Shown here piece by piece: positions 56,597 through 64,000 of a DNA stretch of 64,000 nt. Numbering within the stretch: the first letter of the stretch is position 1; every line of letters starts with the position of its first letter. The notes under the pieces were generated by a model. It worked only from the letters and a program-made list of their open reading frames with translations. It did no database searches and was not told where the DNA came from. The DNA comes from an uncultured Collinsella sp. GTDB lineage: Bacteria; Actinomycetota; Coriobacteriia; Coriobacteriales; Coriobacteriaceae. The DNA lies in contig URZI01000009.1 of the NCBI GenBank assembly GCA_900552385.1, positions 10,877-74,876 of the forward strand, read 5' to 3'. The translations under genes and the position numbers were made by a program.

Positions 56597-59500
56597 GCGC
56601 CTCACCGCACCCCTGCGCCTTGGCGTTCATGATGAGCATCTGAAGACGGTTCTCCACGTTGGCGAAGCTCACGTCGGGATCGTAGTCGAGCGGCAGGAAC
56701 TGCGCCGTGGGATACTGCTCCTTGAGCGCATGGATGAGCCCGCGCCCCACGACATGGTTGGGCAGACACCCGAACGGCTGCAGGATCACGAAGTTGCGGC
56801 AGCCGCGCTTGGCGTGCTCGAGAATCTCCGCCGGAATCAGCACGCCCTCGCCCGCATCGAACGTATGGTGCAGGATCTTATCGCTCGCGCGCACGAGCTC
56901 GGGCATGCGCGTCGGCGGCTCGTAGAGCGGGCTCGCCGCGCCCAGGCGGTCGCAACGGTCGTGCGCGAGCTCGAACAGGTTGTCCGCCGTGGCGTACCAG
57001 GCCTTTTCGGGCAGCGACAGGTCGACGTGGAACTCACGCGACTGCGCATGCTTGTAGAAATAGGTCTTGCGGATCACGTCGGTCATGCGCGCCTCGATGA
57101 CCTCGAGCCCGTTGTCCTCGAGGTAGCGCTCGATCTCGTGGTTGGCGCCGAGATGGAAATTGAGCAGGTACTCGCCCACGATGAGAACGGTCGGATGCGG
57201 GTTCGAGCGGTCGTACGGAACGGCGTCCATGATCGCAAGCGCGCGTTTGAAGCCCGTCGCCTGGCCTCTCAGCCCGGAGCGCTCCATGCCCTCGATAACC
57301 TCATCGAGCGCGCGGTCGAACGCAGCGTCCGCCGCGCCCTTCTCGAGCTCGTAGGGACGGATGCGCCTAAGCATGGCCTCGAGGGCATCGATCATGGGAA
57401 GACCGTAGGCGATCTGGATGCTCGGGCCAAGGCCGAGCTTGAAGCCCGGATGCGCATTGTGGGCATCGACGTCGTCGTTGGTGAGCACCGGGACATAGTC
57501 GTATCCCGCGTCGTCGAGCGCGCGGCGCAGCAGGGGCATGTAGTGCGTCAGGCGGCAGTCGCCGATATACTTGCCAGTCACCACGGCGACGTCGTGCGGG
57601 TCGTACTTACCGCTCTCGAGTGCCGCGAGCGCCTCGCCGATCACGATTTGCGCGGGGAAGCAGATGTCGTTGTGCACATAGCGTTTGCCCAGGCGGATGG
57701 CATCCTCGCGCCCGATATCAAGGGCCTCGGCGCGCACGCCCTGATTGCGCATCGCCGCGGTCATGAGCCTGCAGAACGCATGGGAGGTGTTGGGGACCAG
57801 CGCGATCTTGTCGTGCCGGTCGCGCTTGGTGTACTTGACCTTATACGGGTCGTCGAGCGGATGGACCGCGTGCACCCGGGCGCCCTCGGCACGCTCCTCC
57901 GCGCGACGACGGTTGACCGACTCGATAAACGAACGCACGCGAATGCCCATGGGACCGGCGACGTCGCTCTCATCGAGCTTGATCATCATCGGAACCTTGG
58001 AGCCCATCTCGCCCATCATGCGCGCGATCTCGTCGGTGAGATACGCATCGTGGCCGCAGCCGAAGCTGCCCATCTGCACGAGCTCGAGCTCGGGCGTCGA
58101 TGCGACGATGACCGCGCACGACAGCATGCGCGCATGGTAGTTGTTCACGATGTCGATGCGGCTGTTGGAAAGATCGACGTTGCAGACCCCCGGCACCGCA
58201 TCGGGCGTCAGCACGGGGATGCCGCGCTCAGAGAAGAGCTTGGGCAGCCCGTGGTTGACCAGCGGGTCGTTGTGGTACGGGCGCGAAGCGATCACCACCG
58301 TGTAGCCGCCGTCCTCGCGCACGTTCTCGAGCACCTGCCTGCCGCGCAGCTGCAGCTGGTTCTCAAACGTCTGCTGCGCGCGGTCCGCCTGCTCGGTCGC
58401 CTTGGCAACCAGGTCGGCATCGATATCGAAGGTCTCCTTGCACCACGCCTTGAGCTGGCGGTTTCGGTCGCCCTCGTCGTACCAGTGGAACAGCGGCGTA
58501 TCGAACGGAACGCCGAAACGCTCCTCCGGGTTATCGGAATTGCGCATCACGTAGGGGTATCCCTTTACGACGGCGCACATCCACTCGCTGGTAGAGGCGG
58601 TGTTTTCGGTGGGCACCGTCGTGATGATGGGCATGAAGATGCGGTCGACGCCGGCGTCGACGAGATTGCGGATGTGCCCGTGGACGAGCTTGGCCGGGAA
58701 GCACACGGTGTCGGATGTGACGTGCGCCAGACCGCGCTCGTACATCGCCTTGGTGCTGCGTCCCGAGACGCGCACCTTAAAGCCGAGCGTGCTGAAGAAC
58801 GTCGACCAGAACGGCATGGTGTCCCAGAACTCGAGCACACGGGGAATGCCGATCGTGACATCGCGCCCCCCGCAGACGGGAACCGTGGGGTACGACTCGA
58901 ACAGCAGCTTCTCGCGGTCGACAAAGAGATTGGGGGCAGCCGCGGTCCGGTCGCGCCCCGTGCCGGGTGCCTGTGCCTCGCAAGCACCCTGCGGACGCAG
59001 CTCCTCCGCCGCGGGAACCTCGCGCACGAGCTCATCCCATGAGATGGCGCCGCCGCGCGGGCAGCGATTGCCCGTGACGTAAAGCGAGCCGTCGCCAAAT
59101 GCCACGACCGCGCGCTGGCAGCGGTTGTTGCACCGACGGCAGGTAACGCCGCCGAACTCGCGATGCTCGAAGCGCTCCACGGCATCGAGCCCGATAAACG
59201 ACGTGCCGGCGTCGCCCTTGCGGCATTCCTCGCGCGCGAGCAGGGCGATACCGATAGCGCCCATCAGCCCCGGGTGGGGCGCACGCGTGACGGGTTTGCC
59301 CAGATACTGCTCGAATGCGCGCAGCACCGCGTCGTTTCGGAACGTGCCGCCCTGGACGACGACTATGTCGCCCAGACGGTTGAGATTTGAAACGCGAATG
59401 ACCTTGGTGAACACGTTCTCGATAATCGAACGGCAGAGACCGGCCATGATGTCGCCCGGACCCTTACCGCGCCGCTGCTCGGAAACGACGCTGCTGTTCA

Positions 59501-61019
59501 TGAACACCGTGCAGCGGCTGCCGAGAACGGCGGGGGCTTTGGACGAAAATGCCTCGGTCGCGATATCCTCAACGGCTATTCCGAGGTTTTTGGCAAAACC
59601 CTCGAGGAACGAGCCGCAGCCCGCAGAGCACGCCTCGTTGACGACGATATCGGTCAGCACGCCGTGGTTGAGCCAGATGGCCTTCATATCCTGTCCGCCG
59701 ATGTCGAGCACGAAGGTCGCATCGGGAACGCATGCGCACGCGGCGCGGGCGTGCGCGACCGTCTCGACCGTATGGTAGTCGGCGTGGAACGCGCGCGCGA
59801 AAAGCTCCTCGCCGTATCCCGTGGTGCCCACGGCATCGATCGCAAGCGTGACTCCCGCTGTCTCCCAGCGGTTCTTCAAGCTGACAAGACCCTGTTGGGC
59901 GACGTCGAGCGGTCTGCCGTTATTAGACGCGTAGAACGAATCGACAAGCTCACCCGCCTCATCGACCAGGGCGAACTTGGTCGTCGTGCTCCCCGAATCG
60001 ATACCGAGCGCCACACGCACCGTCTCTCCGGGCGCATACGCATCCGGACCCTTTGCCGGCGTCTCTTTGCCATGGCGTGCCGTAAAATCCGCCTGCTCGG
60101 CAGGTGTGGCAAAAAAGGGCTGGGCAAGACGTCCCTCCCCGCTTGCGGGCGCGACCGTCTCGAGCTTATCCAGCCGGACAAAAGCGTCGGGAAGGTCGAT
60201 CGGTTGGGACGATGCGAACATGTCGGTCAGCGACAGGGCGGCACCGCGCGCGACCATGATCTGCGGATCGCGCGGGACGATAACCTGATCGTCCGATAGA
60301 TTCAGTTGCTCCCGGAACACGCGGACCAGTGTGGGGTTGTAGGCGAGCGTACCGCCCTCGAAGATTACCGGCGGCTCGATGTCGATACCCTGGGCCAGAC
60401 CGCCGATCGTTTGGCGGGCGACCGCGTGAAGCGCCGAAAGCGCCAGGTCGGTGGTAGGAATGCCCTCGTTGAGCAGCGGCTGGATATCGGTCTTTGCGTA
60501 CACGCCGCAGCGGCCCGAGACCTCGTGGACGGTCGTTCCCCGGCTTGCGAGCTGCTCGAACTCGCCCGATTCGGTGCCGACCCCCATGAGCTTTGCCATC
60601 TCGTCGATAAATGCACCGGTACCGCCTGCGCACGAGCCGTTCATGCGCATGTCGGCAACCTCGATGTCTCCCTTATCGTTGGTGCGGAAGAAGATCATCT
60701 TGGCGTCTTGGCCGCCCAGCTCGATGGCGCAGCGCGTCTGCGGATAGAACCTGCTGATCGCGAGCGCGTTGGCGACCACCTCCTGAACGTACGAGGCGCC
60801 CAGCGCGGTCGCGATATCGCGCGCACCCGAGCCGGTCACCGCAACGCGCAGTGACTCATGGGGAAAGCGCTCGGCGAGCTCGCCGAGCATGGCGCGCACG
60901 CTCGCTGTCTGACACGCCCCGTGGCGGCGATATCCCCACCACGCCTCGGTCATATCCTCGTGCATCGCGTAAACTTTGGTCGTCGTCGACCCTACGTCCA
61001 GTCCTACTAGCAACGCCAT
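56580..61019 (-). CDS. Giant fused acyl-CoA dehydratase activase / dehydratase-like protein
   Basis: 1479 residues. Two ASKHA activase domains of BadF/HgdC type: the first (1-270) opens GLDVGSTTTKVYAM with GSCAGGTGAFIDEM, the second (about 336-600) opens GIDSGSTTTKFALVD with ACSAGCGSFLEGFA. The Cys residues of these loops normally hold a bridging 4Fe-4S cluster in a dimer. A CRRCNNRCQR cluster (about 655) follows. The remaining 800 residues contain a DUF2229-like part (IGIPRVLEFWDTMPFWSTFF) and a dehydratase-like part with Cys in FGCGHDAY and QPFGCLPNH. Such proteins use ATP for low-potential electron transfer to a dehydratase-like reductase. The true substrate is unknown. Confidence 0.85.
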   Translation of the reverse strand: MALLVGLDVGSTTTKVYAMHEDMTEAWWGYRRHGACQTASVRAMLGELAERFPHESLRVAVTGSGARDIATALGASYVQEVVANALAISRFYPQTRCAIELGGQDAKMIFFRTNDKGDIEVADMRMNGSCAGGTGAFIDEMAKLMGVGTESGEFEQLASRGTTVHEVSGRCGVYAKTDIQPLLNEGIPTTDLALSALHAVARQTIGGLAQGIDIEPPVIFEGGTLAYNPTLVRVFREQLNLSDDQVIVPRDPQIMVARGAALSLTDMFASSQPIDLPDAFVRLDKLETVAPASGEGRLAQPFFATPAEQADFTARHGKETPAKGPDAYAPGETVRVALGIDSGSTTTKFALVDEAGELVDSFYASNNGRPLDVAQQGLVSLKNRWETAGVTLAIDAVGTTGYGEELFARAFHADYHTVETVAHARAACACVPDATFVLDIGGQDMKAIWLNHGVLTDIVVNEACSAGCGSFLEGFAKNLGIAVEDIATEAFSSKAPAVLGSRCTVFMNSSVVSEQRRGKGPGDIMAGLCRSIIENVFTKVIRVSNLNRLGDIVVVQGGTFRNDAVLRAFEQYLGKPVTRAPHPGLMGAIGIALLAREECRKGDAGTSFIGLDAVERFEHREFGGVTCRRCNNRCQRAVVAFGDGSLYVTGNRCPRGGAISWDELVREVPAAEELRPQGACEAQAPGTGRDRTAAAPNLFVDREKLLFESYPTVPVCGGRDVTIGIPRVLEFWDTMPFWSTFFSTLGFKVRVSGRSTKAMYERGLAHVTSDTVCFPAKLVHGHIRNLVDAGVDRIFMPIITTVPTENTASTSEWMCAVVKGYPYVMRNSDNPEERFGVPFDTPLFHWYDEGDRNRQLKAWCKETFDIDADLVAKATEQADRAQQTFENQLQLRGRQVLENVREDGGYTVVIASRPYHNDPLVNHGLPKLFSERGIPVLTPDAVPGVCNVDLSNSRIDIVNNYHARMLSCAVIVASTPELELVQMGSFGCGHDAYLTDEIARMMGEMGSKVPMMIKLDESDVAGPMGIRVRSFIESVNRRRAEERAEGARVHAVHPLDDPYKVKYTKRDRHDKIALVPNTSHAFCRLMTAAMRNQGVRAEALDIGREDAIRLGKRYVHNDICFPAQIVIGEALAALESGKYDPHDVAVVTGKYIGDCRLTHYMPLLRRALDDAGYDYVPVLTNDDVDAHNAHPGFKLGLGPSIQIAYGLPMIDALEAMLRRIRPYELEKGAADAAFDRALDEVIEGMERSGLRGQATGFKRALAIMDAVPYDRSNPHPTVLIVGEYLLNFHLGANHEIERYLEDNGLEVIEARMTDVIRKTYFYKHAQSREFHVDLSLPEKAWYATADNLFELAHDRCDRLGAASPLYEPPTRMPELVRASDKILHHTFDAGEGVLIPAEILEHAKRGCRNFVILQPFGCLPNHVVGRGLIHALKEQYPTAQFLPLDYDPDVSFANVENRLQMLIMNAKAQGCGEAHGETA

Positions 61020-61068
61020 AATGCTCCGTCTCTCGCATTTTTCCCGCTAGAGATATACCACTCTACGT

Positions 61069-61089
61069 AATACAACAGACTGTTGTATT
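61069..61089 (-). promoter_or_regulatory. TetR operator palindrome upstream of the activase operon
   Basis: AATACAACAG-A-CTGTTGTATT, perfect arms of ten bases, 50 bases before the start. A TATATC box lies between it and the gene. The TetR-type gene is in the same operon. Confidence 0.7.
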
Positions 61090-61100
61090 TAAACTCCGTA

Positions 61101-61134
61101 TAAAAAGCGGCTGCCGAAACGCTTCAGCAGCCGC
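61101..61134 (-). terminator. Terminator of the DUF2798 gene
   Basis: GCGGCTGC (61107-61114) pairs with GCAGCCGC (61127-61134); on the minus strand TTTTTATACG follows. It also separates this gene from the activase promoter. Confidence 0.75.
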
Positions 61135-61300
61135 CGAATGCACCAACAGATTGTTCTGCGCGCTAGCACGTCGGGCAACGGAGCAGCACGGGCCCTCCGG
61201 TCATGCGCACCGCTCACGCCCGCGATGTCGCCGAGAGAGCTATCCACGCTTAGGGCTCCAACCAAGCAAGTCGCCCGCGCTCAGCAGATCCCTAAGCGAG

Positions 61301-61849
61301 CTACTCGCACTCAGGAGCCATAGCCTGCTCCAAGAGCTCGGCATGCTCCTCCTCGAAAACCGTCCCCACAGGGAAGGCGCGACGGAAGACGAAGCGGGAA
61401 ATCGGACCGGCTACCAAAAGGTTCCACGGCAGCGCCATCACAAAATTATGCGGGATGTTGATCATCCAGATCGCGGGCACGGAATACAGGTTCGCAAGGA
61501 TGCCGCCGGGCATGTGCGTCAGACCCTCACAGGCACCGTACAGCGACATGATGATGACCATGGGAACGACCATGCAGGAGCTGACGGCGAGCGTCATGGC
61601 AAGTGGCGAGCTCTTGCCCGGCGTGACCAAGTACTTAAAGGCGAAACCCTTGGCGAGCGGGCTGGCGACGAACCAGTCGCAGCACATGGCAAAAATGTAG
61701 GCAACGGGGAAGCCGAGCCACGCAGTGGCAACGACCTCGCCGTTGATGGCCCCGTACTGCAGGGCAACGTTGTAGATGCTCATCCAGAGCACCATGCAAA
61801 AGCACATGATAAAGGTGAACAGCAGGCTCTCTCGTTTGTTGATAGGCAT
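61301..61849 (-). CDS. DUF2798-like small membrane protein
   Basis: 182 residues from the ATG at 61849; the longer frame to 61909 runs through the leader hairpin. Four hydrophobic segments: LLFTFIMCFCMVLWMSIYNV, WLGFPVAYIFAMCCDWFVA, MTLAVSSCMVVPMVIIMSLY and a last one around MINIPHNFVMALPWNLLVAG. This matches the double-repeat DUF2798 family, whose role is unknown. It follows an attenuator-like hairpin, so it is probably regulated in the leader, and has its own terminator 170 bases downstream. Confidence 0.75.
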   Translation of the reverse strand: MPINKRESLLFTFIMCFCMVLWMSIYNVALQYGAINGEVVATAWLGFPVAYIFAMCCDWFVASPLAKGFAFKYLVTPGKSSPLAMTLAVSSCMVVPMVIIMSLYGACEGLTHMPGGILANLYSVPAIWMINIPHNFVMALPWNLLVAGPISRFVFRRAFPVGTVFEEEHAELLEQAMAPECE

Positions 61850-61898
61850 AAAGGGCAGATTCCTCTCTGTGTTGTACCGCGGCGCCACGCAACAAAAA

Positions 61899-61943
61899 CG
61901 GGCGGGCAAGATGGAGCTGTTGGAACTTCATCTCGCCCGCCCG
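61899..61943 (-). terminator. Leader terminator (attenuator candidate) before DUF2798 gene
   Basis: CGGGCGGGCAAGATGGAG pairs with CTTCATCTCGCCCGCCCG, about 16 of 18 positions, and on the minus strand TTTTTGTT follows. It lies 50 bases upstream of the gene start, so it would stop transcription ahead of it unless antagonised. Confidence 0.6.
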
Positions 61944-62060
61944 TGGTACGCGCGTCTGCGACTACTTATGTGGTGGAACCAGCCTAGCACGAAACGCATG
62001 CGCTTCGTAAGCGTTGAGTTTATGAAGATGCAGGGCACCGATAATCCCCCGACCCCATAA

Positions 62061-62125
62061 GTTGCGGTGGAATACGGACTGTTTTGACCCTTTAAGCAGC
62101 AATTCAGTCCCTATTTCGCCGCAAC
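62061..62125. repeat. Large imperfect palindrome, 21-bp arms
   Basis: GTTGCGGTGGAATACGGACT plus G (62061-62081) pairs with 62105-62125 at 18 of 21 positions. The 23-base loop contains TTTTGACCCTTTAAGCAGCA. It is different from the GGGACAG hairpins but lies beside one. Confidence 0.65.
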
Positions 62126-62131
62126 TCATTT

Positions 62132-62160
62132 GGTGCAAAGTAACCTGTCCCCCTTGTACC
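62132..62160. repeat. Hairpin repeat, inverse of the one at 8390
   Basis: GGTGCAAAG (62132-62140) and CTTGTACC (62153-62160) form the stem around TAACCTGTCCCC. The reverse complement matches 8390-8418 at most positions. Confidence 0.6.
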
Positions 62161-62162
62161 AA

Positions 62163-63731
62163 TTAGCTGGTGTGGCGCCAGCGAGGGTCGGTGAGGGTTC
62201 TCGCCACGCCCAAGCCAACGGGCAGAAACGCCACGATGAGCACTGCGCGCACAAACCAGCCGAGCATGTTGACCGTGTCGAAGGTGCACATGTAATACAT
62301 AGAGCGATAGAGATACAGACCGGGCACCATAATGACAATCGAAGGCACCGTGAGGGCGATGCGCGGGTAGGTGAGCTTGACTTCGGCCAAGCTTGCCAGC
62401 AGACCCGATACCAGCGCGCCGATAAACGCTGCTGCCTCGGGAGGCATTCCCGTGCTGAGGCCCAGGAAGGGAATCATCGTCGGCGCATCGACAAGGGTCA
62501 GACGCAGGGTATTGGACACGGCGCCGATCAACCCAGCTGCCGCGGCCATCTTTACCGGGCTGTTGAACATCACCGAGAAGCCGAATACGCCAACGAAGCT
62601 CATCACCACGCGCAGGAGCGTAAGGGCAAGCGGCGAAAGGCCCAGTGGGGCAAAGTCGTCCGGCGCCAGGCCAACACACTCGGCAACCATCCAACCTACG
62701 AGGGTCGCCATCACAATAATCGATACGGCATATGAAAGGCGCTCGATACCGCTTCGCATGTCGAGCTTAGCGATGTCGAGGCCTGCCGTAATGAGCGGAA
62801 AGCCGGGAATCACAAAGAGCATGGCGCCGATATAGCCTTCTTGGTGCGACATTGCCCCCGGTATGACCTGGCCAAGGCCGAGCAATGCCAGCAGATACGA
62901 AACGCAAGCGAGCGCAACGCCGGTCGTCAGCGCGCTGAACTGACCAAGGCCTTGCTTGAGAATATGGGAGCGGGCAAAGTTGCCGACACCCGCGCCCACG
63001 AACGCGCAGGCCATCTCGATAGGGCCGCCGCCGAGCAAAAAAACGAAGGCGCCACAGGCGCAGGCCGCCGCAAGGCCCTGTTGCCAAGGCGCGTAATCAG
63101 GTTTTGAACTCTCAACGGTCTTGAGCATCTCGTGATACTCGTGCACCGTGAAGCGACGACCATAGGTCTCGATTTCCTTGAGGAAACTCTCCATCATCCA
63201 AATGCGATGGGTATTGACGCCCGTTGTGGGCAAGCTGACGACCTCATTAAAGCAGTGACCATCTTCGATGCAGGTGCACTCAAACGACAGAAGACTTAAG
63301 TCAACGTGGATGGTCACACCGAGTACGGCGGCAACACGATTCATGGTATCGCGCACGCGCCAGGCACCCGTTCCGCTTGCCAGCATAAGCATGCCGGTGC
63401 GGCAGATGATGGATGATTTATCGGTGAGCGGCGCATCGACGGCAAGCTCATCGCCTGCCGTCACGATCTGGTGCCAGTCAGTTTTCATATGGAGCGCGCC
63501 GGCACGAACGCCGTGGTGCATGGGGGCTCTCGAAAGCAGCGAGTTAAGGCGCGAAGGCTGTGAGGGCTCCGCCGATTCGCCCTCGTCCTCGTCGGGCTCT
63601 TCATCGACCAGATCAAAGGAATCAAGCGGCGCTGGCTCGCGACGGTCGATCAGCTCCTCGTCCTCATCATCAAAGTAGTTGAACTGATCGAGCATGTCCT
63701 CTTCGATTGCGCGCTCGCTCGCGTCGTCCAT
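62163..63731 (-). CDS. ThrE-family threonine/serine exporter, two-domain fusion
   Basis: 522 residues, start preceded by GAAGGGAGC. An acidic cytoplasmic N-terminus (about 1-65) leads to the ThrE domain, whose soluble part has LMLASGTGAWRVRDTMNRVA and ECTCIEDGHCFNEVVSLPTT. Ten hydrophobic segments follow, the last four forming the ThrE_2 (DUF3815) part that is a separate gene in some bacteria. It exports threonine and serine by proton antiport. It is monocistronic, with a hairpin repeat just downstream of its stop. Confidence 0.88.
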   Translation of the reverse strand: MDDASERAIEEDMLDQFNYFDDEDEELIDRREPAPLDSFDLVDEEPDEDEGESAEPSQPSRLNSLLSRAPMHHGVRAGALHMKTDWHQIVTAGDELAVDAPLTDKSSIICRTGMLMLASGTGAWRVRDTMNRVAAVLGVTIHVDLSLLSFECTCIEDGHCFNEVVSLPTTGVNTHRIWMMESFLKEIETYGRRFTVHEYHEMLKTVESSKPDYAPWQQGLAAACACGAFVFLLGGGPIEMACAFVGAGVGNFARSHILKQGLGQFSALTTGVALACVSYLLALLGLGQVIPGAMSHQEGYIGAMLFVIPGFPLITAGLDIAKLDMRSGIERLSYAVSIIVMATLVGWMVAECVGLAPDDFAPLGLSPLALTLLRVVMSFVGVFGFSVMFNSPVKMAAAAGLIGAVSNTLRLTLVDAPTMIPFLGLSTGMPPEAAAFIGALVSGLLASLAEVKLTYPRIALTVPSIVIMVPGLYLYRSMYYMCTFDTVNMLGWFVRAVLIVAFLPVGLGVARTLTDPRWRHTS

Positions 63732-63952
63732 CCCGGTGCTCCCTTCCTATCGACTAACCCCCATCCTAGACAGCGACGGCTAAAGGAAACATAAAAGAGA
63801 CGGCTGTCATGCGAACCATGCGCGCAATAGCCGTGGGTAGTCGTTTAATAACGTCCCCAATGACTACATCGATGTTCTAAGTGTCAACCAAGTCAACGCC
63901 GCAGGTAGAGGACGGACAGCGAGCGACGTCCAGGGCGAACAAGTTGGCATGA

Positions 63953-63993
63953 AAAAGGCAAGGCATAGACCTTCTGGTCATGCCTTGCCTTTT
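63953..63993. terminator. Strong terminator near the right window edge
   Basis: AAAAGGCAAGGCAT (63953-63966) pairs with ATGCCTTGCCTTTT (63980-63993). Extended stem and short loop; suits both strands. The gene it serves lies outside the window. Confidence 0.75.
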
Positions 63994-64000
63994 GAATGAC

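Noticed and set aside
56463..59042. 859-codon open frame opposite the activase gene
   Set aside because: Shadow frame; composition rich in Arg/His/Val with no domain, while the opposite strand has complete motifs.

Overview
The window looks like chromosome from a gut coriobacterium (Actinomycetota), most likely Collinsella or a close relative. That is an inference from protein character, a GC-rich coding style, the tRNA-tuf-rpmG-secE-nusG-rplK-rplA order, the FeoA-FeoB fusion and the small C-terminal CxxC surface modules; no database search was possible. Most of the window is ordinary chromosome. A mobile element occupies the middle.

Left part (1-26.2 kb). A truncated MFS exporter and a membrane protein are followed by a sugar cluster: a GH4 phospho-glucosidase, an RpiR regulator and a PTS EIIBC. 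The PTS lacks its own IIA; a stand-alone glucose-type IIA lies at 9.7 kb. Next come FeoA-FeoB with DtxR-like operator halves, an esterase, asnS, a WYL regulator, a three-gene TrpXYZ-type ABC importer, a wall-anchored 5'-nucleotidase, an MscS channel, and a translationally coupled pair made of a cytosolic ParB-like/BMP fusion and a metallophosphoesterase. The leftward translation block carries rplA, rplK, nusG, secE, tRNA-Trp, rpmG, tuf and tRNA-Met, -Thr and -Tyr.

Middle (26.9-41.35 kb). A 14.4-kb integrative mobilizable element sits in the 3' end of a tRNA-Thr(UGU) gene. A 46-bp direct repeat marks attL and attR. Three TTGCACAC-like repeats lie just inside each end and look like integrase arm sites. 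The element carries a tyrosine integrase, an excisionase, an RHH accessory protein, a MobP-type relaxase and a VirD4-type coupling protein, but no mating-pore genes, so it is probably mobilized by another element. Cargo includes a DUF2958 protein, an XRE regulator with promoter-embedded repeats, two paralogous membrane-anchored surface proteins with CxxC modules, and an unrecognised CxxC/CC protein. Two 129-bp non-coding copies differing at only two positions, a deleted second copy of the DUF2958 module and a broken integrase show that it was built by duplication and decay.

Right part (41.4-64 kb). Directly past the tRNA lies an HTH-HipA-like kinase fusion behind a 22-bp-arm palindrome. Then follow a YacP nuclease, rlmB, cysS, ispF, ispD, disA, an Mn-riboswitch-controlled mntP, a classical hipBA pair with its own palindromic operator, pepD, clpC, a TetR regulator overlapping a 1479-residue double activase/CoA-dehydratase-like protein, a DUF2798 membrane protein behind an attenuator-like hairpin, and a ThrE-family exporter.

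Scattered between genes is a family of hairpins with variable stems around a GGGACAG/CTGTCCC-like core, plus other palindromic repeats clustered at 26.5-26.8 kb.
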